A stretch of DNA of 27,645 bases from a virus: IMG/VR virus record IMGVR_UViG_3300025449_000714, positions 1 to 27,645 of that record; one strand, given 5' to 3'. The notes under the pieces were generated by a model, which did not search any database, was not told the DNA's origin, and saw only the letters and a list, made by a program, of their open reading frames with translations. Positions 1 through 8,250 of this stretch are shown here, piece after piece. The position numbers and the translations under genes are program-made. Within the stretch, counting starts at the first letter, position 1. Every line of letters starts with the position of its first letter.

Positions 1-1
1 C

Positions 2-958
2 TTACAAGGTGAGAATCACGCCGATGCCGAGGGATGGTATCAACATATGAAAAAATATTGTGATCCAAAACAATATCCTGGTCGTCATTTTAATGGCTGG
101 GGCATGGGGGGTCAAAATATGTGCGATGTGCATCTTGTATTAAAAAGACTAGTGGCACTAAGATTTGACGGATTGTTAGAACAAGGCCAACAAGACTGGA
201 TGCACTTTTTAGGAACAAGTAAATTAGAGTGGGCATTACTACTAACTGATATACAACGTGCCGTTAGAAAATATCATAATCCTGATTTTACAATTAGTTT
301 TGATTGTGCTAGTCCTTTCTTAGCCACTGCTAATGGTCAAGTTTACCATCAAACAGATATTGAAGATAGACAAAAATGGTGTTATCGCATGAGTTTTATT
401 GCTGATGATAAAAAATATGCTACTGATACTAGATCTTATCGTGATGCTGTCTTACAAGACAAATTAATAGATCATTTTGATGAAAGTCCTGTTAGTAAAA
501 ATTTACAAATTAAAGATATTTGTATCTATAAACCAGGGGACCTAAATAAAATAGGCAAAGAAGGAAAAACATCTTGGGATAGTTTTAGTTATGCTTTACT
601 CATGTCACATAATGTCTGGACACATATTCATAGTGTACAAGAAGCAAATCGTCAATACGATGCTGGGCTTTGTCCAAATATGCTTGTAGATGATAGATTT
701 AATACGCTATACTTTAAAGATGTAGTGGATGCTATATTTGCCACAAGTGATCGAGGTACTGCTGATGCTATTATCGAAGAGTATGATAAATTTTGGCAAA
801 GTATTCCAGGGACACGTGGGGCCACTGGTAAAAAAACAGTCAATGCTGGTACTATGTTTAATAGTTTATTTGAAGTTGAAGAATCTAAAGAAGTTACTTC
901 AGACGAACCAGAATTTGATGAAGATAAACTTGATAAATTAGAAATTGATAATGCATAA
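2..958 (+). CDS. dpdA: DpdA-like 7-deazaguanine DNA transglycosylase (TGT superfamily), 5' end outside window
   Basis: The frame is open from base 2, so the start lies upstream; an internal ATG at 47 is probably not the start. Numbered from that ATG, the segment NPDFTISFDCASPF with Asp86, followed by ATANGQVYH, matches the nucleophile region FDCVxPTRxxRNG of tRNA-guanine transglycosylases. A GMGGQ at about 19-23 fits the substrate-binding GG loop, and a late SHNVWTHIHSV fits the C-terminal conserved His region. The TGT zinc Cys cluster is not obvious. In phages, DpdA-type members exchange guanine in DNA for a 7-deazaguanine precursor. FolE, QueD and QueE further along supply that precursor, which makes DNA rather than tRNA the likely substrate. 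The acidic tail (about residues 277-303) is low complexity. A tRNA-directed TGT is the main alternative. Confidence 0.68.
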   Translation, partial: LQGENHADAEGWYQHMKKYCDPKQYPGRHFNGWGMGGQNMCDVHLVLKRLVALRFDGLLEQGQQDWMHFLGTSKLEWALLLTDIQRAVRKYHNPDFTISFDCASPFLATANGQVYHQTDIEDRQKWCYRMSFIADDKKYATDTRSYRDAVLQDKLIDHFDESPVSKNLQIKDICIYKPGDLNKIGKEGKTSWDSFSYALLMSHNVWTHIHSVQEANRQYDAGLCPNMLVDDRFNTLYFKDVVDAIFATSDRGTADAIIEEYDKFWQSIPGTRGATGKKTVNAGTMFNSLFEVEESKEVTSDEPEFDEDKLDKLEIDNA

Positions 959-1130
959 TTTTAATAAAAATCATCTTAAAAAATTAGAACAACAGCATAA
1001 AGAAATTAATAAAAAAATTGATGTTCTAGAAAAAACTGGAATTTTTGAAGACGAAAATCTGCAATCATTAAAAAAACAACGATTACATCTTAAAGATGAA
1101 ATTGCTAAATTTAAAACATTAGGTGATTAA
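951..1130 (+). CDS. Small YdcH/DUF465-like coiled-coil protein
   Basis: This 59-residue protein is almost wholly helical and charged. The pattern HLKKLEQQHKEINKKI, a short break, then LKKQRLHLKDEI resembles the DUF465 (YdcH) signature, in which a terminal RLxLKDEI helix is typical. Function is unknown. The ATG at 951 overlaps the dpdA stop by 8 bases; a TTG at 945 in the same frame is a less likely start. The stop abuts the next gene's ATG, so the two are translationally linked. Confidence 0.7.
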   Translation: MHNFNKNHLKKLEQQHKEINKKIDVLEKTGIFEDENLQSLKKQRLHLKDEIAKFKTLGD

Positions 1131-2009
1131 ATGAAAAGTTTAATAGTAGGTATGGGTATAGGACAGTTATATAAAACTGTTTTAACGAATCTTGGATACG
1201 AAGTTATTACCGTTGATAAAAATATTAATTGTAAGGCTGATTTTACTAGTGTTGACTCCGCAATTATCGCGCATGGTCCATTTGATACTGTACATATCTG
1301 TACACCAAATTTTACTCATTTTGAAATCGCATATAGATTAGCTCCGCATACACAAATTATGTTTATAGAAAAACCCGGGGTCGCCAATAGTTTTACCTGG
1401 AAAAAATTAGTAGAAGCATTTCCTAGAACAAGATTCATGATGGTTAAAAATAATATGTGGCGTAGTAACATTTCAGATTTAAAAAAATCTGCTGACAAGG
1501 CTAAAACTGTTGAAATTAACTGGATAAGAAAAAACGGAGTCCCTTTCCCTGGCGGATGGTTCACTACAAAAAAATTAGCATTTGGTGGGGTGAGCAGAGA
1601 TCTTATGCCACATTTGTTAAGTTTATATATTGCTATGAATTCAAAATGGCGAACCGATACTATAACTAGTTCTTCGTCAACTATTCAGTGGAAGTTAGAA
1701 GATATCGATAGTACAGAATATGGAACTGTCAATAAAAATGGTACATATGATGTTGACGATTTATGTTCTATTAATATCGAAGACAAATGGAAATGTACAG
1801 CAAATTGGCGTAGTGTACATGATGAAAATAAATCCATTAAGTTTATTATGGAAGATGGTACCGAGGAATCTTTTGAATTAGGATGGTGCCCCGAAGATGC
1901 TTATCAATCAATGATTAAAGAAGCAGTTGAAAAAATAAACGACTCAAATTTTTGGCGAGATCAATACGACCAAGATACTTGGATACACGAAAGAATAGAA
2001 AAACTATGA
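1131..2009 (+). CDS. Gfo/Idh/MocA-family NAD(P)-dependent oxidoreductase
   Basis: The 292-residue protein starts with a Rossmann dinucleotide motif (LIVGMGIGQLY, residues 4-14). The conserved ICTPNFTHFEIA follows at about 60-71 and FIEKPG at about 79-84; the EKP lysine is the usual catalytic residue of this family. The C-terminal half is the expected alpha/beta substrate domain, ending in a WIHERIEKL helix. Family members oxidise or reduce sugars, inositols and sugar nucleotides. The substrate cannot be told from sequence, but sugar-modifying genes elsewhere in the window make a sugar likely. It overlaps the next gene by 4 bases (ATGA), and the two dehydrogenases may act in one pathway. Confidence 0.85.
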   Translation: MKSLIVGMGIGQLYKTVLTNLGYEVITVDKNINCKADFTSVDSAIIAHGPFDTVHICTPNFTHFEIAYRLAPHTQIMFIEKPGVANSFTWKKLVEAFPRTRFMMVKNNMWRSNISDLKKSADKAKTVEINWIRKNGVPFPGGWFTTKKLAFGGVSRDLMPHLLSLYIAMNSKWRTDTITSSSSTIQWKLEDIDSTEYGTVNKNGTYDVDDLCSINIEDKWKCTANWRSVHDENKSIKFIMEDGTEESFELGWCPEDAYQSMIKEAVEKINDSNFWRDQYDQDTWIHERIEKL

Positions 2010-2911
2010 AAGTAAAATGTCTACAAACTACTGGGCAAGGGTGGTTTGACGAAGTTGAATATGATAAACCTGATCCTGCTCCTTATGAAATAGAAGTACG
2101 GGCAGTAATGACCGGTGTTTGTCGTAGCGATATAGATATGATGAGTGGAAATTTTGGCCCGTTACCATTACACATGCAAGGGCATGAAGGTATTGGGCAA
2201 GTAACAAGGTTAGGATCAAACATTGTAACTACTAAAATAGGATCATACGTAGCAACTCGAGGAGAGCCTGCTTACGCAGACTATTATAATGTTAAAATGG
2301 ATGAATATGTTGAGATACCAGAAGCTAATCCAAAGTATATCTTAGAACCAGTAGCCTGCGGTATTAATCTTATTAATCAGGCTAAAACATATTTCCAAGA
2401 TCGCCAAGGTAGAAATGAAAACAACAGAGTCTTAATTATTGGCAGCGGTTTTCTTGCCTGGGTAGCATACTATACTATGCGCCTCAATGGGTACATCTTT
2501 CATATAGATGTCCTAGGATCCAACAATAAAGATTTGTGGGATGGTATATTGAAATCGTCTACTACCGAAAGTTACGATATAGTAATTGATCTTACAGGAA
2601 AATATCGATTAGGCATAGATATCAATCTAAATAACAATGCTGTTATTATCGATGGGGTCGGCAAAACCGTTGATAGAGAAGAGTCGCAACAACAACTATG
2701 GAAGGCTATTACCACAGTACGCCCAAGTCCACGTAATTCAAGATTTATCGATTGTATGCACATGGCAAAATATTGGATTGAAAACGGCTATCTAGAGGTT
2801 GACAGTTTTTGGACACAATGTTATAATAGGGATACGGAGTGGCAACAAGCGTTTGCGGATGGTGTAGACCGTCCAAGCGGTTACAGTCGAGGTTATATTA
2901 AATGGGACTAA
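2006..2911 (+). CDS. Zinc-type alcohol dehydrogenase (MDR family)
   Basis: The ATG at 2006 gives 301 residues and a 4-base overlap with the previous stop, which is preferred to an upstream in-frame start at 1952. TGVCRSDID and MQGHEGIGQVTRLG match the catalytic-zinc Cys and GHExxG motifs of medium-chain dehydrogenases. The four-Cys structural zinc lobe is absent, and the protein is shorter than the usual 340-380 residues. The Rossmann part (VLIIGSGFLAWVAYY) keeps only part of the GxGxxG motif. It probably oxidises or reduces a small alcohol or sugar, possibly together with the preceding Gfo/Idh protein. A sigma70-type promoter for downstream genes lies inside its 3' part. Confidence 0.78.
   Translation: MKVKCLQTTGQGWFDEVEYDKPDPAPYEIEVRAVMTGVCRSDIDMMSGNFGPLPLHMQGHEGIGQVTRLGSNIVTTKIGSYVATRGEPAYADYYNVKMDEYVEIPEANPKYILEPVACGINLINQAKTYFQDRQGRNENNRVLIIGSGFLAWVAYYTMRLNGYIFHIDVLGSNNKDLWDGILKSSTTESYDIVIDLTGKYRLGIDINLNNNAVIIDGVGKTVDREESQQQLWKAITTVRPSPRNSRFIDCMHMAKYWIENGYLEVDSFWTQCYNRDTEWQQAFADGVDRPSGYSRGYIKWD
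2799..2827 (+). promoter_or_regulatory. Internal sigma70-type promoter
   Basis: TTGACA at 2799-2804 and TATAAT at 2822-2827 are separated by exactly 17 bp. Both hexamers match consensus fully although the site lies inside the dehydrogenase gene. Transcription would begin near 2834 and serve the gene at 2902 and the run of small genes after it. Confidence 0.65.
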
Positions 2912-3426
2912 ACACTGAAGAACGACAAAATGTCGTTTATTTTACAGGTTACGAAGTCGAGCATACCATTTGTCATGGTATGAAGACATTGTTTGTAGTA
3001 GGAACTCCACCATTAGAAGAAATCTTACAACAGGCAAATCGAGATGTTGAAATTAAACATATCTATTTTGGTACTAGTCAAAGTTTTAATCCTCAAGGTA
3101 TTACGTTTCAAGAATATCGAGCATGGGATGAAGTCATTCTAGGCTGTCTTAAAGAAGACTATTGGGTGACTTTGGATTTTGATATCAAACACACAGAAGG
3201 AGTACTTGAATCTGGATATTCTGAATATCCAAGATTTGTACCAATGATTAGTTGTAAGTTACCTTACATTAATCAATTTAACTATAACGCTACACTAAAA
3301 CTGGACGACCTTACATGGGGCAAAACCAATCCAGGGGTATGGACACATCAATTACATGATCTAATGAGTAAGGACAAATATACTTACTGGGATCAATATA
3401 CACAAGACACGGGAGTATTAAAATGA
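2902..3426 (+). CDS. Conserved phage-type protein, function unknown
   Basis: The 174-residue protein is not recognised with certainty. It has the distinctive N-terminal stretch YFTGYEVEHTICHGMKTLFV and then VEIKHIYFGTSQSFNP, which suggests an alternating alpha/beta fold with His and Cys residues that could bind a metal. The C-terminal half is rich in Trp, Tyr and Asp. It overlaps the dehydrogenase by 10 bases and the next gene by 4. A perfect sigma70-type promoter sits about 75 bases upstream of its ATG. No signal peptide or membrane segment is visible. Confidence 0.7.
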   Translation: MGLNTEERQNVVYFTGYEVEHTICHGMKTLFVVGTPPLEEILQQANRDVEIKHIYFGTSQSFNPQGITFQEYRAWDEVILGCLKEDYWVTLDFDIKHTEGVLESGYSEYPRFVPMISCKLPYINQFNYNATLKLDDLTWGKTNPGVWTHQLHDLMSKDKYTYWDQYTQDTGVLK

Positions 3427-3683
3427 GATGGTTAAAATATAAATTAAGACAGTGGTTGAATGATGAAGTACTCGCGACCACTAGCCTTAACAGGACAATA
3501 GAATTTTCTAGTGCTTTAAGATTTAGTGTACAATCAGCATCAGGCGGAACTGTAATTGAAGTTAATACATATGATTCGAAAAAAGATCAATATGGGTCTA
3601 ATCTTCACGTCATTCCAGACGGGGAAGATATATCTGAATGTATAGGTAAAATTGTAATGATCGAAATGCTGAAAAGATCATAA
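3423..3683 (+). CDS. Small hypothetical protein
   Basis: An 86-residue protein with a basic amphipathic N-terminus (MRWLKYKLRQWLN) followed by a beta-rich part (SGGTVIEVNTYD, LHVIPDGEDISECIGKIVMI). The family is not recognised. The ATGA overlap with the preceding gene and the one-base gap to the next support it as a genuine member of this gene run. Confidence 0.6.
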   Translation: MRWLKYKLRQWLNDEVLATTSLNRTIEFSSALRFSVQSASGGTVIEVNTYDSKKDQYGSNLHVIPDGEDISECIGKIVMIEMLKRS

Positions 3684-3684
3684 T

Positions 3685-4032
3685 ATGAAATATCAAAAAC
3701 CAGCTGAAGGTATTTTAAAAACATACGATTGGGGATCAACTCAATCATATAAGGTAATGTGTGAATGCGGTGCCGATGAACACTCGCATAATCTTTGGGT
3801 AGAAGCCGATGATACTAATGTAATTGTTACAATCAGTACTCGACTAAAATCTAAATTTTGGAGTATAAATCGTTGGAAAAAGATTTGGACTTTGTTATTC
3901 AAAGGCTATGTCGAAGTTGAAGAATGTGTTATAATGACAGAACAACAAACATTTAACTATGCCAATACTTTATTAAGTGCCGTTAACGAAGTAAAAGAAT
4001 TTAAAAAGAAACATTCCGATAAAGGAAAATAA
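3685..4032 (+). CDS. Conserved hypothetical phage protein
   Basis: The 115-residue protein begins MKYQKPAEGILKTYDWGSTQ and has CECGADEHSHNLWVE near residue 30. Two Cys and two His there could form a small metal site. The next part is beta-rich and the C-terminus is a charged helix (NEVKEFKKKHSDKGK). Its function is unknown. It lies in a tight head-to-tail run with one-base gaps on either side. Confidence 0.65.
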   Translation: MKYQKPAEGILKTYDWGSTQSYKVMCECGADEHSHNLWVEADDTNVIVTISTRLKSKFWSINRWKKIWTLLFKGYVEVEECVIMTEQQTFNYANTLLSAVNEVKEFKKKHSDKGK

Positions 4033-4033
4033 T

Positions 4034-4492
4034 ATGGATCAACATAAACAAGCTCAAATAGAAACAGCCATAAGAATTATGCAGTTAGCTGAACGTAAAA
4101 TTTGGATTACTTTCCAGAAAGAAGGTATCCACTGCTACCCAGCGGCAGCAACAGATACAACATTAGCTACAGGAGATGAATATGATGTATCGTTTTTGGC
4201 TACTCCTCATCGTCATATCTTCCATTTCCGGGTGTGGATTGATGTGCTCCATAATGACCGAGACATCGAATTCATCCAGTTCAAACGATGGCTCGAATCG
4301 CTGTATAATGGTCAAGGTTCCGTTTTGAGCCTTGATTACAAAAGTTGTGAAATGATCGCAGATGATCTCTACACACAGATAACAAATCGATACCCAGATC
4401 GTTCTGTGTGGATTGAAGTAGCCGAAGATGGTGAGAATGGCTGCTTAATTAAATATGAAACTTCTCGCCCTAACCTCAGTATTAAAATTTAA
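4034..4492 (+). CDS. Conserved phage protein, possible remote T-fold (QueF-like) relative
   Basis: The 152-residue protein has a strongly conserved-looking core: TPHRHIFHFRVWIDV, then DIEFIQFKRWLESLY, then YKSCEMIADDLYTQI and RSVWIEVAEDGENG. The order of a beta strand, a Glu-containing segment, a helix with DDL and a final WIEV strand resembles the tunnelling-fold protein QueF (VESKSLKLYLFSF, NDL, EVWGKF). Cys34 and Asp41 have the same spacing as the QueF catalytic Cys-Asp pair. The FHE signature is missing, and the Cys-to-Glu distance is about 20 residues too long. QueF activity is therefore not established and the resemblance may be chance. The gene stands between dpdA and folE. Confidence 0.6.
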   Translation: MDQHKQAQIETAIRIMQLAERKIWITFQKEGIHCYPAAATDTTLATGDEYDVSFLATPHRHIFHFRVWIDVLHNDRDIEFIQFKRWLESLYNGQGSVLSLDYKSCEMIADDLYTQITNRYPDRSVWIEVAEDGENGCLIKYETSRPNLSIKI

Positions 4493-4501
4493 GGAAATCA
4501 A

Positions 4502-4723
4502 ATGGGTAAGCAATTATTCCAATCTAACCCTCGCACTAATCAGATTCATGAAGATTTAGAAAAGTTTTTAGATTTTTGTCGTGAATATGGCTATAAATTT
4601 AATGAAAATGATTTATATAATTTTAAAAGTTATGCGTGGCAACAATATAACAAATATATTCAAGGTAAAAATGCCAAGAATATGTGGACTGAAGACGCTC
4701 GTAGATTAGGACGTCTAGTGTGA
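4502..4723 (+). CDS. Small hypothetical helical protein
   Basis: A 73-residue, mostly helical protein rich in Tyr, Asn and Lys, with HEDLEKFLDFCREYGYKF in its first half. AAGGAAATCA precedes the ATG and gives a usable ribosome-binding site. Its stop overlaps the GTG start of the glycosyltransferase by 4 bases (GTGA). The family is not recognised. Confidence 0.6.
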   Translation: MGKQLFQSNPRTNQIHEDLEKFLDFCREYGYKFNENDLYNFKSYAWQQYNKYIQGKNAKNMWTEDARRLGRLV

Positions 4724-5811
4724 CAGTTTTTTTAATTGATCTAGAAGCTGTAGACACAAGGTACACTGGCGAATGGAAACGCCATGTACCCGATCTCTTA
4801 CGAAAGGCAGGACACAATGTTCAAGTTATCTCTGGTCCTACGGATATTCCTAGCGCCACTACTCCTGGTGCTTTCCTTAATTTTGGTGGTACCAATATAT
4901 ATAAGTCATCTCAGGTGGAGCAGATGGGTCGTTTATTCTGCTCAGGATCTGTTCGGCCTGGTGATCATTTTGTATTTTATGATGCTTGGCATCCTGGGAT
5001 TATAAATCTCAAATACATGAGTGAGCTATTGGGGATACCAATAGTCACACATGGATTATGGCATGCTGGTAGTTATGATCCTCAAGATTTTTTAGGAAGA
5101 CTTGTTGGTAATAAACCTTGGGTCAGACATGCCGAAAAAAGTTTCTTTGCGGCATTTGATCACAATTACTTTGCTACTCAATTCCATATCGACATGTTCC
5201 ATCATAATTTATTAAATGATGGTATGATTGAAAATCCTTGGGAAAAAGAAGATAAATTAGATATGCTAGAGTCTGGCAAATATGTACGCACAGGCTGGCC
5301 AATGGATTACTTTGATGACTTGTTGTCCATGTATAAGAATATGCCCAAGCGTGATTTAATTCTTTTTCCGCATCGCATCGCGCCCGAGAAGCAAGTTGAG
5401 ATTTTCAGAGACTTAGCTACACACTTACCGCAGTATGAATTTGTAGTGTGTCAGGATCAACAACTAACAAAAAATGAATATCATAACTTGTTAGGCGAAG
5501 CGAAGATGGTGTTTAGTGCTAACTTACAAGAAACACTAGGCATTAGTTGCTATGAAGGTGCGGTTGTTGATGCTATTCCCATGGTTCCTGATCGTTTAAG
5601 TTATACAGAAATGTATCATGATACATTTAAGTATCCTAGTAAATGGACAGAGAGCTTTGATGCTTATACAGTCTATAGACCAGATTTATGTCGTAAAATA
5701 ATGGAACACATGGATAATTATAAAACTCGGGTACCTGCTCTGACCAATCAAACGCAGTACTTAACAGAGAATTTTTTTAGTGCCAAAAACTTATTGGAAA
5801 ATATAAAATGA
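4720..5811 (+). CDS. GT-B glycosyltransferase-like protein
   Basis: The GTG start at 4720 lies in a GTGA overlap, giving 363 residues. The N-terminal domain has RHVPDLLRKAGHNVQVISG, typical of a GT-B nucleotide-sugar transferase. The C-terminal domain has LILFPHRIAPEKQ followed by ETLGISCYEGAV, in which two glutamates are spaced EX7E as in family 4-type retaining transferases. No membrane segment is seen, so it should be cytoplasmic. In a phage it may glycosylate modified DNA, a virion protein or a host glycan; which one cannot be judged here. The stop overlaps the following oxygenase start (ATGA). Confidence 0.72.
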   Translation: MTVFLIDLEAVDTRYTGEWKRHVPDLLRKAGHNVQVISGPTDIPSATTPGAFLNFGGTNIYKSSQVEQMGRLFCSGSVRPGDHFVFYDAWHPGIINLKYMSELLGIPIVTHGLWHAGSYDPQDFLGRLVGNKPWVRHAEKSFFAAFDHNYFATQFHIDMFHHNLLNDGMIENPWEKEDKLDMLESGKYVRTGWPMDYFDDLLSMYKNMPKRDLILFPHRIAPEKQVEIFRDLATHLPQYEFVVCQDQQLTKNEYHNLLGEAKMVFSANLQETLGISCYEGAVVDAIPMVPDRLSYTEMYHDTFKYPSKWTESFDAYTVYRPDLCRKIMEHMDNYKTRVPALTNQTQYLTENFFSAKNLLENIK

Positions 5812-6434
5812 AACCATTTGAAGTCATACCTTTATTTCCGACCCCGTTATATTTATCAGAGGTATCAGTCGATGATGAGGTAAAAAATTTAGTAAAAAAT
5901 TTAAAGTTTATGCGAATGACAGACGACAACGGCGATGTATCTGTCGATCATTATGTTTTATCAAATTTAAAATTTAAAAATCTATATGATCAAATTATGA
6001 TGCATGTTAACAGATTTACTAAAGATATTTTGAATGTGACATCATCTATTGATTTTGAAATGAAAAATTCTTGGGCTGTAAGGATGTCTGAAGGAGATTA
6101 CGCTAATAGGCATTATCACAATAATTGCTTATTAAGCGGTATTGTTTATGTGGAAACTTATCAAAATTCAGGCGATATTGCATTTGAAAAATCGCCCAAT
6201 TACACAAGTTTATTTCCTTCGGCAGTTAATGTTCCTATGGATCCGCCAAACATATTTAATTCAGACCTACGTGATTTTACACCAAAAAATAATCAAATTT
6301 TTATTTTTCCATCGCATCTTCTTCATCAAGTGACTGCTAATTTTTCCGGAAATATACGATACAGTTTAGCCTTTAACTTTTTTCCTAAAGGTATTTTTAA
6401 CTCAGCACCATTGTGTGAATTAAATTTAAAATAA
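5808..6434 (+). CDS. 2OG-Fe(II) oxygenase, first of a tandem pair
   Basis: The 208-residue protein matches phage 2-oxoglutarate/Fe(II) oxygenases of the PF13759 type. EGDYANRHYHNNCLLSGIVY supplies His102 and His104 as likely iron-site residues. SHLLHQV holds a distal His, and NIRYSLAFNFFP holds the Arg expected to bind 2-oxoglutarate. The start FEVIPLFPTPLYLSEV is also typical. The substrate is unknown; relatives are often found near phage structural genes and may hydroxylate proteins or bases. It has the same length as, and clear similarity to, the next gene, so the two arose by duplication. Confidence 0.85.
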   Translation: MKPFEVIPLFPTPLYLSEVSVDDEVKNLVKNLKFMRMTDDNGDVSVDHYVLSNLKFKNLYDQIMMHVNRFTKDILNVTSSIDFEMKNSWAVRMSEGDYANRHYHNNCLLSGIVYVETYQNSGDIAFEKSPNYTSLFPSAVNVPMDPPNIFNSDLRDFTPKNNQIFIFPSHLLHQVTANFSGNIRYSLAFNFFPKGIFNSAPLCELNLK

Positions 6435-6447
6435 TTTATAAAATATT

Positions 6448-7074
6448 ATGACAGAATTTCAAGTACTGGCGTTATTCCCAACGCCAGTTTATATGTCAAC
6501 CATCGAAGTTAACGATAATATTGTTACTCTAGTTAAACAAACTAGTTATACAAGAACTCAACCTAATAATGATGCTTGGAGATCTGCTAGTACGCATATT
6601 TTAGATTTACCAGAATATCAATATATACGAGAAGAAATTTTAAAACACGTTAATCATTTCATAAAAAATATTTGTTTAGTAAAAGCCGCAATTACATTTG
6701 AATTAAAAAACTCATGGATAATGAAGCATGAAAAGGGGGACTATGCCGAAAAACATTATCACATAAACAGCGTGTTAAGTGGTATACTATATATTGACGC
6801 TGATGAAAATTCAGGAGATATAGTTTTTAGAAAAAATATGGGATACCAAACTTTATTTCCTGGTAATTTAGCTTTTGACCTAGCCGAATTTAATTTATTA
6901 AATGCTGATAATTGGCAATTTACTCCTAAAAAAAATCTTTTACTTTTATTTCCATCTCATTTAGATCATGAAGTAGAGCCATCCAAATCTGACAACACAA
7001 GATATTGTATTGCTTTTAACTTATTTCCTTCGGGAGATTTAGGATTAAATGACATAACTGAATTAAAATTATAA
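6448..7074 (+). CDS. 2OG-Fe(II) oxygenase, second of a tandem pair
   Basis: This 208-residue paralogue of the preceding gene shares FQVLALFPTPVYMSTIEV, EKHYHINSVLSGILY, PSHLDHEV and TRYCIAFNLFPSG. The iron-site His residues and the 2OG-binding Arg are kept, so it should be active. Much of the surface sequence has diverged, which fits an old duplication with a change of substrate rather than recent copying. It starts 13 bases after the first copy, without a strong ribosome-binding site. The stop lies just before the folE promoter. Confidence 0.85.
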   Translation: MTEFQVLALFPTPVYMSTIEVNDNIVTLVKQTSYTRTQPNNDAWRSASTHILDLPEYQYIREEILKHVNHFIKNICLVKAAITFELKNSWIMKHEKGDYAEKHYHINSVLSGILYIDADENSGDIVFRKNMGYQTLFPGNLAFDLAEFNLLNADNWQFTPKKNLLLLFPSHLDHEVEPSKSDNTRYCIAFNLFPSGDLGLNDITELKL

Positions 7075-7075
7075 G

Positions 7076-7104
7076 TTGACATAACCTAAATAAATCTATA
7101 TAAT
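7076..7104 (+). promoter_or_regulatory. sigma70-type promoter of folE
   Basis: TTGACA at 7076-7081 and TATAAT at 7099-7104 have a 17-bp spacer. The start point would be near 7111, giving a leader of about 11 bases that still contains AAAGGA before the ATG at 7122. The spacer contains CCTAAATA. Confidence 0.8.
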
Positions 7105-7121
7105 AGTACAAAGGAATACTT

Positions 7122-7886
7122 ATGATCAAATCAAAAATCTACCAAAACTTACTAGCAGGAGCAGATATGCAAGATGACGACAATAAAGAATACAAAGAAG
7201 CAAACTTAGCAGATACTATTCGTTTTAGAATGAAGCGAGATGGCAAGAGATTCTGGGCTAACGATAATATTAGCGAATACTTGTCTGATATCTATCGCAA
7301 AAAACTAATAGACGAAGCAACTGAGGCATTTGAACAAGTGCTGAAGACCTTGCTGATTGACACAGAAACAGATCCTAGTAGTAAAGGTACTGCCCGGCGA
7401 TTGGCAAAAATGTATATTAATGAGGTAATGAGTGGAAGATATGAACCAGCCCCGGACGCAACAGCGTTCCCAAATGATTCGGCGGACCGTTATGAAGGTA
7501 TGCTGGTTGTCCGTAGTGAGCTTCGCAGTATGTGTAGCCATCATCACCAACCCGTTACTGGTGTTGCTTATATTGGCATTATTGCCGCTCAAAAACTTAT
7601 CGGACTATCAAAATACACTAGAATTGCACAGTGGTGCGCCAGACGAGGTACTCTCCAGGAGGAACTTTGTAATGAAATTGCTCGAGAAATAGGCAAGGCA
7701 ACAGATACTAAGGATATAGGTGTTTACATTCAAATGACTCACGGATGTTGTGAGAATCGAGGAATTATGGCACACTCTAGTCTAACACAGACCACAGTAC
7801 TTAAAGGTGCGTTCAAAGACGATCACGGTACAAAGAAAGAATTTATGGATAATATTAAGTTACAACAGGAGTTTGCCCCCAGATGA
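7122..7886 (+). CDS. folE: GTP cyclohydrolase I
   Basis: The 254-residue enzyme makes 7,8-dihydroneopterin triphosphate from GTP, the first step towards both folate and 7-deazaguanines. Residues 137-143 (MCSHHHQ) match the zinc-binding Cys-His of FolE, with Cys138. HGCCENRG near 207-214 supplies the second zinc Cys (209). LIGLSKYTRIAQWCARRGTLQE matches the conserved LSKxxRIxxxxARRPQxQE core. The first 30 residues are a charged extension. QueD and QueE in the same window indicate a role in deazaguanine rather than folate synthesis. It has its own promoter and overlaps the next gene by 4 bases. Confidence 0.93.
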   Translation: MIKSKIYQNLLAGADMQDDDNKEYKEANLADTIRFRMKRDGKRFWANDNISEYLSDIYRKKLIDEATEAFEQVLKTLLIDTETDPSSKGTARRLAKMYINEVMSGRYEPAPDATAFPNDSADRYEGMLVVRSELRSMCSHHHQPVTGVAYIGIIAAQKLIGLSKYTRIAQWCARRGTLQEELCNEIAREIGKATDTKDIGVYIQMTHGCCENRGIMAHSSLTQTTVLKGAFKDDHGTKKEFMDNIKLQQEFAPR

Positions 7887-8236
7887 TTAAAGGAATTAAC
7901 TATACAGGAAAATATATAAGTATCAGCGGAGGTAACCCTGTTACCAATTATATTTACGGACAGAGTGGCCAACAGGGGCTGGGCAACATGCGATATAATA
8001 TTAGTTTAAATAATATAGAAGTTTGGGATGGATATGTTTGGCAAATACTTTCTTCAAGTTATCCTAGTATTGGTCTTACATCAGATGCTGAAGCAATATT
8101 AGATTGGGCTAAGAATAAAAAATTAGAAGAAGAAAAGATATTGGTACTGGCCGAAAAATATCCTGGTATCAAAGATATCAAGGAAAAATTGGATGTTATG
8201 ATGGCATTGGTGCGAGAGTCTGAAAAAACAGAATAA
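7883..8236 (+). CDS. Hypothetical phage protein
   Basis: The 117-residue protein has a beta-rich, Gly/Asn/Tyr-rich N-terminal half (YTGKYISISGGN, NYIYGQSGQQGLGNMRYN). The C-terminal helical half (AILDWAKNKKLEEEKILVLAEK) predicts a coiled coil. The combination resembles small virion-associated phage proteins, but the family is not known to me. It is coupled to folE by an ATGA overlap and is followed by an 86-base gap. Confidence 0.6.
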   Translation: MIKGINYTGKYISISGGNPVTNYIYGQSGQQGLGNMRYNISLNNIEVWDGYVWQILSSSYPSIGLTSDAEAILDWAKNKKLEEEKILVLAEKYPGIKDIKEKLDVMMALVRESEKTE

Positions 8237-8250
8237 ATATTATTTCAAAC

